Shown: positions 1 to 6,275, counted from the first letter of the stretch. The stretch is 10,314 bases of DNA from Nitrospira sp. UBA2083 (GCA_002331625.1 DCZN01000118.1:10034-20347), one strand, 5' to 3'. Notes: a model not told the origin generated them from the letters alone. Translations and numbers: made by a program.

Positions 1-2
1 GA

Positions 3-503
3 TCACAGGGAAAACTCGTTCCCCTCAAACTCCCCGGCGGCAAGGAAATCACGCTCTCCCCTGGCAAACACAACCTCGTACAAAAAGCCATCATCGAGGA
101 ATTTGCCCCCCGCTTCGCTCATGGTTCTACCCTCATTTATATCGGGGACACGGCCAAGAAAAATCTCATCATGGACAAAGTGGCTCTGGCCGAAATCGGA
201 ATATCCGACAGCGATCACGACAAACTCCCTGATGTTGTCCTACTCGACCGCAAGCGCGGATGGGTGTTCCTCATTGAAGCCGTTACATCACACGGCCCTA
301 TGTCTCCCAAACGCGTCTTTGAACTTCAAGAACGTCTCAAAGGCAAGAAAATCGGCCCCGTGTTTGTCAGCGCTTTCCCCGATATGGCTGAATTCAGGAA
401 GCACATGAAGGACATTGCCTGGGAGACTGAGGTCTGGATTGCCGAAATACCTGAGCACATGATCCACTTTAACGGCGACAGGTTTCTAGGCCCTCGGCAC
501 TGA
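3..503 (+). CDS. BsuBI/PstI-type restriction endonuclease, C-terminal part
   Basis: Type II restriction endonuclease of the BsuBI/PstI family, which cuts unmodified DNA in the cytoplasm; the founding members recognise CTGCAG. The reading frame is open from the first bases of the window, so the gene starts outside it and only about 166 C-terminal residues are seen. The ATG at 171 is internal. The family-typical core is visible: a strand ending in IYIGDTAKK, then LPDVVLLD, then VFLIEAVTSHGPMSPKR. This is the variant PD-(D/E)XK region, with the Asp of PDVV and the Glu of IEAV as likely metal ligands. The C-terminus looks complete. The partner methyltransferase is expected upstream, outside the window. 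The gene is convergent with the RelA/SpoT-like gene (43 bp between stops). Family assignment is from remembered motifs; the actual recognition sequence of this enzyme is not known. Confidence 0.85.
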   Translation, partial: SQGKLVPLKLPGGKEITLSPGKHNLVQKAIIEEFAPRFAHGSTLIYIGDTAKKNLIMDKVALAEIGISDSDHDKLPDVVLLDRKRGWVFLIEAVTSHGPMSPKRVFELQERLKGKKIGPVFVSAFPDMAEFRKHMKDIAWETEVWIAEIPEHMIHFNGDRFLGPRH

Positions 504-517
504 AGAAACATTTCTTC
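502..517. terminator. small palindrome between convergent stops
   Basis: GAAGAAA and TTTCTTC face each other across a 2-nt centre (6 bp if a 4-nt loop is assumed) and overlap the endonuclease stop codon. It lies in the 43-bp gap between two converging genes. The stem is AT-rich and short and has no long T run, so it is at best a weak bidirectional terminator. Confidence 0.2.
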
Positions 518-546
518 CGCGCAGCACTGTAACAACCAGCCAGGCT

Positions 547-1530
547 CTACCCCGCGTCCGCTGTCACAAAGACAACATTTCTAAGTTGCCTCCGGTCCAG
601 GCCTGCCGGTAATTCAACCTCATCTGGGATTAGAATTCTCATTCTACTTTTTTCACTCTGAAGCAGCGCGACCATTTTTTCTTCCTCCGCATTCAACAGG
701 TACTGCACGACAGTTGCGTAAGGAGATAGGTTCGCAGGATGTACCCCGGCCCTTTGCGCCCTCCCATCGTTCAGAATTTCCTCCAGCCTCCCAATTTCAA
801 GTCGAAGCGCCTCCATCAACGTGGTAATGTTGCTAGCGAGGCGCCGAACGTCTTGTGGCAATTCATCTTTACCCCATTGAGACTTTACCAATGATATCCC
901 TTTCTTAATTACTGCCGTGCGCCGATCTTCCTTCGCCAGCGCATCGCACGCTGCCAGGCTTTCCGCTTCTTGGATAGAAATTTCTGCATGTTCCAGCATT
1001 GCTTTGATCTGGTACGCGATACGCTCCTTGCTCCAATTCACATCGTCTGTTTTGTACAGCAACTCATGTGTCGCGATCGACCACGCGTGCTGCAGAAAGG
1101 TCTTAATCTGCACCTCGAAAACGATTCCAGCCAAGTCAGTCGGTGGCACAGCCGGATCATCCCCCAGCGTCACAAAAAGCCGAAGATCGTCAAACGGGAA
1201 CGCGTCAGGTGCTTTGTGCGTATGATCTCGACGGGGCGGGCGGCGCTCTTCTATTTTGAAATTAGCACTTATAATTTGCTCTGCTTTGTCAATCTCGGTA
1301 GCATTCGCGACCACAATCGTGCACGCGAAGAAATCTTCCATAGCCTGTGGGTTATCGAACCGACCAGACTCGATTTTCAATGCAAAACTCGGCAGCTCTT
1401 TTACCCGGCTTTCATAGTGCCAGCGTGAATTCTTTAAACCTCGCATGCGCTCATCGATCACGGCCTTCAGACGCTCATTGATAGCCTTCTGGTCTTCGTA
1501 AAGCCTCCTGATCGAACCAGGAATTTTCAT
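547..1530 (-). CDS. Divergent RelA/SpoT-fold nucleotidyltransferase (putative effector)
   Basis: A 327-aa protein with a RelA/SpoT synthetase-like domain at about residues 35-165 and a helical, charged C-terminal half (about 166-327). There is no HD hydrolase, TGS or ACT domain, so it is a small stand-alone synthetase type. Recognisable motifs are SRVKELPSFALKIE (residues 41-54, matching the RVKxxxS..K motif), EDFFACTIVV (65-74, the position of the usual D-I-I-G-I-R), and EVQIKT plus HAWSIATHELLYK (139-160, matching the EVQIRT..HAW..xxH..YK motif). Several key positions differ: Arg is replaced by Thr in the second motif, the Y-R-S-L-H guanine-stacking motif is not recognisable, and EVQIRT reads EVQIKT. 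The family includes (p)ppGpp and (p)ppApp synthetases and toxSAS toxins that pyrophosphorylate tRNA; the product here cannot be predicted. The start codon lies 2 bp after the DUF262 stop, so the genes are almost certainly cotranscribed and translationally coupled. Confidence 0.8.
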   Translation of the reverse strand: MKIPGSIRRLYEDQKAINERLKAVIDERMRGLKNSRWHYESRVKELPSFALKIESGRFDNPQAMEDFFACTIVVANATEIDKAEQIISANFKIEERRPPRRDHTHKAPDAFPFDDLRLFVTLGDDPAVPPTDLAGIVFEVQIKTFLQHAWSIATHELLYKTDDVNWSKERIAYQIKAMLEHAEISIQEAESLAACDALAKEDRRTAVIKKGISLVKSQWGKDELPQDVRRLASNITTLMEALRLEIGRLEEILNDGRAQRAGVHPANLSPYATVVQYLLNAEEEKMVALLQSEKSRMRILIPDEVELPAGLDRRQLRNVVFVTADAG

Positions 1531-1532
1531 CT

Positions 1533-2600
1533 TTACTCGCTCAAAAGCGCCGTTTGGAGCGCTTGAAGGCGCTCCGTGCGAGGTCTAAAATCCGTACTCG
1601 CGCCTCTTGAGTTTGTCAGATAGACAAGGGGAACGCGATACTCACCCTCCGCCCCCTCTCGCAAAAACGCGTCCAAATCTTTCTGCTCTGCGAGCCGCTC
1701 CACTTTCTCCATGAAAGTCCCATACCGCGCCGCCATCGCCGTTGCTGGCGGGCGGTTTTCAGTAAGAGCCACAAATGCCCAGAGACTATAGAAGTTTCCA
1801 AACCCCTTCGCGTACCGAGATACGGATCCATCCACTTGGTTCATTTGAAGAATGTAATTCTTGGTCGTAGAAAAACGCTGTAGAAACGCTTCTTGATTTA
1901 ATTCCGGCACCGTATCTGACGGTTCGTCGTACTTTCCATACAGTTCATCTAGTGCATCCTGATCAAAGCCAAGCACCCCTCCTTCTAAAATTACAAGCAT
2001 CAGTTCAGAGATGAATTGGCTATCGACCATCCGCTTCGCTCGCGCCGTTGTCACCACACCAAACGTTCGCCACTCTTCGCGCGTCGATTCTGCCTCGACT
2101 TCTGTGATAAACCAACCTTCAAACTTTGCATGCCGCAGCTCTTGTGCCGTGAGCTTTCTCGCGTTTCGATTCAGCCGGTCGAACACTTCGTTAACAATTG
2201 ATCCCTCTACAACGTCGATCATCTCCACGGGAATCTGGTAATTCCAGAATTTCTGCTTGAGACTCTGCTCGCCCTGCAGATCACTCCATTTCTTTCCATC
2301 TAGACGCACATCGCCATAGTCGTTCGACATCCTGACCCTATCATTCACGAAATCGAGAATGGTCTGCGTCCTCTGTTTTCCATCGACAACGTGGTACGTT
2401 GCCTTTCCACTATCGTCGATTGTCTTGTGCAAAAAGATGGCCGGACTCGGAAAATTCCGAAAGATTGTATCCAAGAAGAACTGTTTGTCCTTTCGCGTCC
2501 ACACACTCCGCCTCTGATACGGAGGGTCCAGGTCAAGCTGTTTATTCTTGTGGAGGTCCAGTAACCAGGTTAGGTCCTGCGTAGATGGTCGACGCTGCAT
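1533..2600 (-). CDS. DUF262 (ParB/GmrSD-N-like) protein
   Basis: A 355-aa protein with an N-terminal DUF262 domain, a ParB/Srx-like fold used in GmrSD, BrxU and SspE-type anti-phage proteins. Motifs: YQRRSVW (residues 28-34), VVDGKQRTQTI (71-81, equivalent to the DGQQR motif linked to NTP binding and hydrolysis in characterised members), and FDRLNRNARKLTAQELRHA (140-158). No HNH/DUF1524 nuclease domain follows; the protein ends after a helical region of about 190 residues. The ATG at 2600 is preferred over an in-frame GTG at 2627 because AGAAAGG lies 10 nt upstream of the ATG and falls between the two codons. It is the first gene of a two-gene operon with the RelA/SpoT-like gene. A sensor or NTP-dependent switch controlling the downstream enzyme, or a toxin-antitoxin partnership, is inferred and not shown. 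Confidence 0.85.
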   Translation of the reverse strand: MQRRPSTQDLTWLLDLHKNKQLDLDPPYQRRSVWTRKDKQFFLDTIFRNFPSPAIFLHKTIDDSGKATYHVVDGKQRTQTILDFVNDRVRMSNDYGDVRLDGKKWSDLQGEQSLKQKFWNYQIPVEMIDVVEGSIVNEVFDRLNRNARKLTAQELRHAKFEGWFITEVEAESTREEWRTFGVVTTARAKRMVDSQFISELMLVILEGGVLGFDQDALDELYGKYDEPSDTVPELNQEAFLQRFSTTKNYILQMNQVDGSVSRYAKGFGNFYSLWAFVALTENRPPATAMAARYGTFMEKVERLAEQKDLDAFLREGAEGEYRVPLVYLTNSRGASTDFRPRTERLQALQTALLSE

Positions 2601-2670
2601 TATATTCGTACCTTTCTGGCGATTCACTCAGCCTTGCTGCCTACAGAAGATATCTGCCGCAACAAATTTC

Positions 2671-2699
2671 AACATAGCGCCCTAGAAATCCAGTGTCAG
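2671..2699 (-). promoter_or_regulatory. sigma70-type promoter of the DUF262/RelA-like operon
   Basis: On the minus strand, CTGACA (2699-2694, five of six matches to TTGACA) and TATGTT (2676-2671, four of six to TATAAT) are separated by exactly 17 nt. Transcription would start near 2664 and give a leader of about 64 nt before the ATG at 2600. Position, spacing and orientation all fit; no operator palindrome overlaps it. Confidence 0.5.
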
Positions 2700-2944
2700 C
2701 ATGTCCAGTTTATATGGCAACACCGTACTCCCCGTACCGTGGAACCTCCGGTTTTTTTTACTCCCCCTGTCCCTAAAAAGCGAGGGGGAATCCAATAATC
2801 TTTCCCTCACTTGGCTTCCGACGCAGGTCTTTGCGCGAGCGGCACAGCGGGGCTTTTGAAGCCTCCGGGCTGCGTCGATCACGCCAGCAAGCTGTCATTC
2901 CTCCGCGCGGTGCCCTCCGGCACGCCAGCCGCCCCGCGCGCGCC
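2700..2944. other. intergenic region, no gene seen
   Basis: No convincing gene lies here. It has a T8 run (2752-2759) preceded by a weak 4-bp hairpin, an imperfect hairpin with CCCCCT/AGGGGG arms (2763-2768 and 2783-2788), and then a GC-rich stretch leading into the ardC leader. The text CGGCACGCCAGC occurs here and again about 45 nt before the pyrimidine tract of the next leader (near 3710), so the two upstream regions probably share ancestry beyond the hairpin itself. The promoter for the ardC fragment should lie in this stretch, but no clear -35/-10 pair was found. Confidence 0.4.
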
Positions 2945-3023
2945 GTCCTCCTTTTCTCCTGCCGGGTTGAGTTGGCTCTCCACGCCTTGTGAGAGAGCCA
3001 ACATCAACATCAAAAAGGAGGAC
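2945..3023 (+). promoter_or_regulatory. Leader element A: anti-SD / hairpin / SD
   Basis: Three parts lie in order. GTCCTCCTTTT (2945-2955) is an exact 11-nt reverse complement of the Shine-Dalgarno region AAAAGGAGGAC (3013-3023). Between them is a 10-bp hairpin, GTTGGCTCTC (2971-2980) with GAGAGCCAAC (2993-3002). A CAC/GTG pair inside the loop extends the stem with one bulged A. The ATG of the ardC fragment is at 3027. The outer pairing would bury the ribosome binding site, so this looks like a translational off-switch closed by the outer stem. Elements B and C share the same layout. Confidence 0.7.
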
Positions 3024-3026
3024 ATC

Positions 3027-3443
3027 ATGAACACCAGCACCGGCAACCATCATAACGACGGGATCACGCGGCAGGACGTGTGCACCCGCGTCACCGACCG
3101 CATCCTGGCCGATCTTGAGCAAGGCGTGCGGCCATGGGTGAAGCCGTGGAGCGCCGAACACGCGGCCGGAAAGATCAACGGGCAGCGGCATCACCTCTCC
3201 GCACGAACACCGGGACTATTGAACAAAGAGGTTTCTTCTGCTGGTGTGATAACAATACTTACGACAAAGAAAATGGGTTTGCGAGGGCTCGGCCACACTG
3301 ATAACACTGGCATATGCAAGCCAAACAAAACGAAACACATACCATCTGGCGATCGTTCGAAACCTCGCCAAGGGATGAAACACCCTTCATCGCCTACTCA
3401 CGCCGGGCACACGCCTACGGGCCTAACGACGGCATGGTCATAG
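3027..3443 (+). pseudogene. ArdC-like antirestriction protein, N-terminal fragment
   Basis: The first 50 or so residues match the start of ArdC/DUF1738 proteins, which carry a ssDNA-binding N-domain and a C-terminal metalloprotease domain and protect incoming plasmid DNA from restriction. The matching text is RQDVCTRVTDRILADLEQGV followed by RPWVKPWSAEHAAGKI. The expected continuation (R-P-L-R-x-N-G-I-P-Y...) is absent in this frame. A short S-P-L-R-T-N appears in another frame at 3191-3208, suggesting a frameshift close to a rearrangement junction. After about 3210 the translation no longer resembles ArdC. The open frame continues for 138 aa in total, against roughly 300 aa for full ArdC, and has neither the rest of the N-domain nor the protease domain. 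It starts at an ATG with AAGGAGGA behind leader A. Most likely it is a decayed gene whose leader is intact; a short functional peptide cannot be excluded. Confidence 0.7.
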
Positions 3444-3556
3444 CCTTCTGGTCGGAGACGGACCTTCTGGAGGCCCTCACAGGCGCGCAACTCGACGAGG
3501 CTCTGTACACCCATTGGTCGCCGCTGCCGCCTCAACCGCATGGCCGTGGAAAGTAA
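3314..3556 (+). CDS. hypothetical 80-aa protein, possibly a gene remnant
   Basis: Not recognised. The 80-aa frame overlaps the end of the ardC-fragment frame (3314-3443) but has the better coding character: third codon positions are strongly GC-rich and the translation is a plausible small acidic/aromatic protein (FIAYSRRAHAYGPNDGMVIA, then FWSETDLLEALTGAQLDEAL). No Shine-Dalgarno sequence precedes the ATG, and tandem in-frame stops (TGA TAA) sit 9 nt upstream. It may therefore be the 3' part of a longer gene cut by the same rearrangement that truncated ardC. Function unknown. Confidence 0.45.
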   Translation: MQAKQNETHTIWRSFETSPRDETPFIAYSRRAHAYGPNDGMVIAFWSETDLLEALTGAQLDEALYTHWSPLPPQPHGRGK

Positions 3557-3737
3557 CCCGCCCGGCTACCTCCCGCCACTCCGGCCCCTGATCCGCCGCG
3601 TGTAATTGGGTTTTTGCGACGCCATCCGGTGAGTCCGCCCGGCTATCACCTGCACGGCGCAGCGTTCGCGCCAGCTTTGCTGTACACGCCCGCCGCTTGA
3701 TCCGCTTCGGCACGCCAGCTACGGCCTTCACCTCCCC

Positions 3738-3813
3738 TCCTCCTTTTTTACCGTTTCGTTGGCTCTCCACGTTTCTGTGAGAGAGCCAACTTCACTTAAA
3801 AATAAAAGGAGGA
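3738..3813 (+). promoter_or_regulatory. Leader element B: anti-SD / hairpin / SD
   Basis: TCCTCCTTTT (3738-3747) is the exact 10-nt reverse complement of the Shine-Dalgarno region AAAAGGAGGA (3804-3813). They enclose the same 10-bp hairpin as element A, GTTGGCTCTC (3758-3767) with GAGAGCCAAC (3781-3790). The loop is 13 nt and again contains CAC...GTG. The start codon follows at 3820. Stem sequence is conserved with A while the loop interior and flanks differ, as expected for a structure under selection. Confidence 0.7.
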
Positions 3814-3819
3814 AACATC

Positions 3820-4059
3820 ATGGCTGCTCGCAACAAACCCTTTCACACTCTTCGCAGCGGCGGCATGAAGGCCGCTATCTGGCTCAATGACGGGACCAAA
3901 GGCCCGTTCTTCTCAACGACCTTTTCCCGCTCGTTCAAGGACCGCTCCGGCGCATGGCGCAATGCCAGCTCCTTCAGCTTCAGCGACCTTGAGGCGCTCA
4001 TGAACCTTACGCTTGATGCCAGGGAATGGATTGCCTCACGCAGCGGGACGCCGCGTTAA
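3820..4059 (+). CDS. conserved small plasmid protein, 79 aa
   Basis: A 79-aa soluble protein of a type I recall from proteobacterial plasmids and integrative elements, where it is left as hypothetical. The pattern is an N-terminal basic stretch, then SGGMKAAIWLNDGTKGPFFS, then TFSRSFKDRSGAWRNASSF, and a C-terminal helix ending in AREWIASRS. Alternating hydrophobic strands with a final helix suggest a small beta-rich fold, possibly nucleic-acid binding, but there is no catalytic motif and no proven function. It starts at an ATG with AAAAGGAGG 7 nt upstream, inside leader B, and is followed by a strong terminator, so it is a single-gene unit. Sharing a leader type with the ardC fragment and the DUF6908 gene suggests co-regulation with mobile-element establishment functions. 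Confidence 0.75.
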   Translation: MAARNKPFHTLRSGGMKAAIWLNDGTKGPFFSTTFSRSFKDRSGAWRNASSFSFSDLEALMNLTLDAREWIASRSGTPR

Positions 4060-4079
4060 TGCGCGGCATTACAGAAAAG

Positions 4080-4109
4080 AGCCTCGGGCTTCACCGCCCG
4101 GGGCTTTTT
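4080..4109 (+). terminator. Rho-independent terminator after the 79-aa gene
   Basis: AGCCTCGGGC (4080-4089) pairs with GCCCGGGGCT (4096-4105) over 10 bp including one G-U, with a 6-nt loop, and runs directly into TTTTT (4105-4109). It begins 20 nt after the stop codon. This is a textbook intrinsic terminator. Confidence 0.85.
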
Positions 4110-4186
4110 GCTGTTCTCGCTCGTCTACAAGATTGCGATGCCTGAAAGATTTTCGTGACTGCGAAGATGACGTGCCGACAATGATC

Positions 4187-4203
4187 ACGATGATCATCAT
4201 CGT
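4187..4203. promoter_or_regulatory. 17-nt perfect palindrome, candidate operator
   Basis: ACGATGAT and its exact reverse complement ATCATCGT flank a single C. It overlaps two TGATCA hexamers (4182-4187 and 4191-4196). It sits between the terminator and the GAF-like membrane gene, about 118 bp before that gene's likely start, where an operator would be expected. No clear promoter hexamers were found beside it. The rest of the 4110-4320 gap shows no gene. Confidence 0.3.
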
Positions 4204-4320
4204 CTTTGTCTATCCTCATCCCTTTGTCCGTTGCATGATGTATTTGCGCCCGGCCTCCAGCCGTCACGCCCCTGTCCGCACATCTCTCCCTGGCCCAGAT
4301 TGAAACTGATACAAGACTTA

Positions 4321-5565
4321 ATGCAGAATCCGCTCTTAGACAAATTGCCCGAGTATCACATGAACCCTTGCGATTGCTTGAAAGAAAAGGCGCCGGCCTT
4401 CAGGGATTGGATGAAAAAGAAGTGGGCGGCCTTCAGGGAAAGAGCCATCAAATTTTTTCTCATGCCTGTTGTGCCCGGGTTTCTTGCTCTCATCGCCCCT
4501 CTGGCTGGCGCCTGGACTGCCTTCCGCCATGAATCCATTGGGGCGTATGTTGATTATCTATTAAAAAAGGGCACAGCCATCTGCCTCAACCAGCCATCCC
4601 CAATCCTTGACGGCTGTATGGCACCTCCACCAGGAGACTTTTTTATTCTTGGCGTCTTGTTTTTCGTTCTTGCCGCAGGTTTTTCAGGGCATAAGTGGGC
4701 GGAGGCCACCAGAAGCAAGCAGCACTTCGACTTCCTCGCGTCCTCCGTCGAAACCCTTCCACCGCAGGAATTTCTCCACAAGTTCAGTCAGTGGTTCCAC
4801 CAGTCGTGCGAATCGATCACTATAGGATTAAAGGAACCAGATAAGCCTAGTGAAGGATCGGTCAAGCGTGACCCCAGAGAGGCTATAAAGGAGCTCCTGA
4901 CGGCTCTTGCAGCATTGGCGTTATCGTTTGATCCTCGTCGCTCGAATATCCGTTGCTCAATCAATGTCATGGTGTTTGAGGCGTTCCCGACAACGGATCC
5001 GACCAGGTCGGCTACACTTTTGAAAAACGCAAAATTTGTCGAGCCGCAAACATGTGAAACCTCCTTGGCTGGAGTTCTGGTACTTGACCCTGAACTCACT
5101 CTCACCATCTATAAAAATCAGACTGAACCAGATAAAGCTGTCTCCCCTCTTATACTTCCGATCCCCGCCACCTCGCTTCGGAGTGACAGGAGCAAACGTA
5201 CCACTGTGTTACCAGGAGCGCCTGCAGCATTTTGTGATAACGAGTACCAGTTTTGCGATAGTACAGACCAGTTTGATACCATGATGGCAAACACAGGCCT
5301 GCGACCTGCTATTTTAGGAGAAATAGTTGATTATTTTCTCAACGAAGGAGCCGGGATCAAGAGTTTCATCTCTTTGCCGCTGAACATTCCTGTCACCGGT
5401 GGAAATTGCATACGAGTTGGTGTGGTCAATATCCATTCTGACAAGCCTGGAATGCTCCGTGGTCTCAGGGGAGTTCAACTATTCACGCCCCTCGCAGAAC
5501 CGTATTGCATCTTCCTGGCGCATCTCATCAAAAACCTTGAACCTCGGGTTGATGCGCAACCATAG
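4321..5565 (+). CDS. two-TM membrane protein with GAF-like C-terminal domain
   Basis: A 414-aa protein from the ATG at 4321. An upstream in-frame TTG at 4231 would add 30 residues rich in Pro and Arg with no ribosome binding site and is not favoured; the true start remains uncertain because neither codon has a good Shine-Dalgarno sequence. Architecture: a basic amphipathic segment (about residues 20-44), TM1 (about 46-68, FFLMPVVPGFLALIAPLAGA), a loop of about 38 residues holding three Cys, TM2 (about 107-123, FFILGVLFFVLAAG), then a large soluble domain. That domain ends in a GAF-like pattern: SFISLPLNIPVT (348-359), RVGVVNIHSDKPGML (365-379) and LAEPYCIFLAHLI (391-403). The GAF call is by pattern and moderate. 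No output domain is visible. A 50-aa gene follows after 60 bp, probably its partner. A sensor or surveillance role is inference. AT-richer than the backbone genes around it. Confidence 0.65.
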   Translation: MQNPLLDKLPEYHMNPCDCLKEKAPAFRDWMKKKWAAFRERAIKFFLMPVVPGFLALIAPLAGAWTAFRHESIGAYVDYLLKKGTAICLNQPSPILDGCMAPPPGDFFILGVLFFVLAAGFSGHKWAEATRSKQHFDFLASSVETLPPQEFLHKFSQWFHQSCESITIGLKEPDKPSEGSVKRDPREAIKELLTALAALALSFDPRRSNIRCSINVMVFEAFPTTDPTRSATLLKNAKFVEPQTCETSLAGVLVLDPELTLTIYKNQTEPDKAVSPLILPIPATSLRSDRSKRTTVLPGAPAAFCDNEYQFCDSTDQFDTMMANTGLRPAILGEIVDYFLNEGAGIKSFISLPLNIPVTGGNCIRVGVVNIHSDKPGMLRGLRGVQLFTPLAEPYCIFLAHLIKNLEPRVDAQP

Positions 5566-5625
5566 AATACTATTGACTTTTCTTCCGCATGGGAGCATCT
5601 TAATTGACAAATGTAGGAGCTAGAC

Positions 5626-5778
5626 ATGGAACAAAAAGAACCACCGAAAAGTCCCAAAGAAGATTTCTCCCCGGCTACAAAGGCAGCCATTGACAGAATA
5701 ATGGAGATACTCAAAGCTCCTTCCCAGTCGGCGCCTGTGAGAAAAGTAACCGATCACTATTGGGTCATCGGGCGTTAG
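5626..5778 (+). CDS. 50-aa hydrophilic small protein downstream of the GAF-like gene
   Basis: A short gene supported by an excellent ribosome binding site: AGGAG at 5615-5619, 6 nt before the ATG. The 50-aa product starts MEQKEPPKSPKEDFSPATKA, continues through an amphipathic helix (IDRIMEILKAP) and ends DHYWVIGR. It has no signal peptide or TM segment. It follows the membrane GAF-like gene on the same strand after 60 bp. TTGACT at 5573 could be a weak -35, but no good -10 follows, so cotranscription is likelier. Function unknown; a regulator, immunity peptide or binding partner for the preceding protein would fit. Confidence 0.55.
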   Translation: MEQKEPPKSPKEDFSPATKAAIDRIMEILKAPSQSAPVRKVTDHYWVIGR

Positions 5779-5848
5779 CCAGCGTTTTCCCCCGTCATCC
5801 GGTTCCGACCTCCGTACTTACGATTCTTTGTTATGTCAATCCACGTTG

Positions 5849-6133
5849 TTACTCGGTGACATATCGTACCGGATTTCGTGAATCGAAGGTGACCGCGCAG
5901 TTCACAATTCGGCCATCCAGAAATCGCAGGATGACCCTGCCATCCTCTCGGTGCGTACTCGCTGTGCGATCGAACACTCCTTCGATCATTTGGGTGCCCT
6001 CGAAGTTAACGATTTGAACATGCGTGATCTCATCTAGCCGATCATCCGCGATCACCCAGGCCGGCGATTCTCCTCTGGCAAGCAACTCAAGCAGGTTGTT
6101 TTCCGTTCGCACCTGGACTGTAACCTTTGCCAT
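5849..6133 (-). CDS. hypothetical 94-aa protein
   Basis: Not recognised. A 94-aa soluble protein starting MAKVTVQVRTENNLLELLAR, with alternating beta strands (HVQIVNFEGTQMIEGVFD, then GRVILRFLDGRIVNCAVTFD). The ATG at 6133 is chosen over an in-frame GTG at 6139 because GGGAGG lies 5 nt before the ATG and overlaps the GTG. It is convergent with the 50-aa gene (70 bp between stops) and divergent from the DUF6908 gene; the 229-bp divergent gap is packed with hairpins. The strand-rich pattern and repeated FEG/FLDG turns suggest a small beta-barrel or sandwich. No function is proposed. Confidence 0.6.
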   Translation of the reverse strand: MAKVTVQVRTENNLLELLARGESPAWVIADDRLDEITHVQIVNFEGTQMIEGVFDRTASTHREDGRVILRFLDGRIVNCAVTFDSRNPVRYVTE

Positions 6134-6172
6134 ACTCACCTCCCTGCTGACCTTGTCGATGGTGGCTAGCCT

Positions 6173-6261
6173 GCGGGCCCCTTAACGGGCCGCGCCAGGG
6201 GAAGCCCCCTGTCACGGCGGTTGCGGTGCAACCGTCCCTTGGCCCGCACAGGTTTCGTGCG
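6173..6261. repeat. cluster of four consecutive hairpins in a divergent intergenic region
   Basis: Four short inverted repeats follow one another: GCGGGCCC/GGGCCGC (6173-6193, one bulged G), CAGGGG/CCCCTG (6196-6211), CGGTTGC/GCAACCG (6218-6234, perfect 7 bp with a GGT loop), and CGCAC/GTGCG (6245-6261). A T7 run follows at 6269-6275. The last hairpin plus the T run is only loosely terminator-like because 7 nt separate them. The cluster precedes leader C and also lies upstream of the minus-strand 94-aa gene. Possible roles are attenuation, protein binding or a DNA-replication/transfer structure. Confidence 0.4.
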
Positions 6262-6275
6262 CCGATGGTTTTTTT

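Noticed and set aside
970..1428. 152-aa + strand frame opposite the RelA/SpoT-like gene
   Set aside because: It lies wholly antisense to a gene with clear family motifs, has no recognisable features and is best explained as a shadow frame.
2736..2759. Weak hairpin followed by T8, terminator-like on the + strand
   Set aside because: The stem is only about 4 bp and no + strand gene ends before it; the nearest upstream genes are on the minus strand.
2811..3026. Upstream extension of the ardC fragment frame
   Set aside because: The extension reads through the anti-SD and hairpin, while the ATG at 3027 has a strong SD and matches the family start.
4231..4320. TTG start adding 30 residues to the GAF-like protein
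   Set aside because: Rare start codon, no ribosome binding site and an unstructured Pro/Arg-rich translation; the ATG at 4321 is preferred although its own SD is weak.
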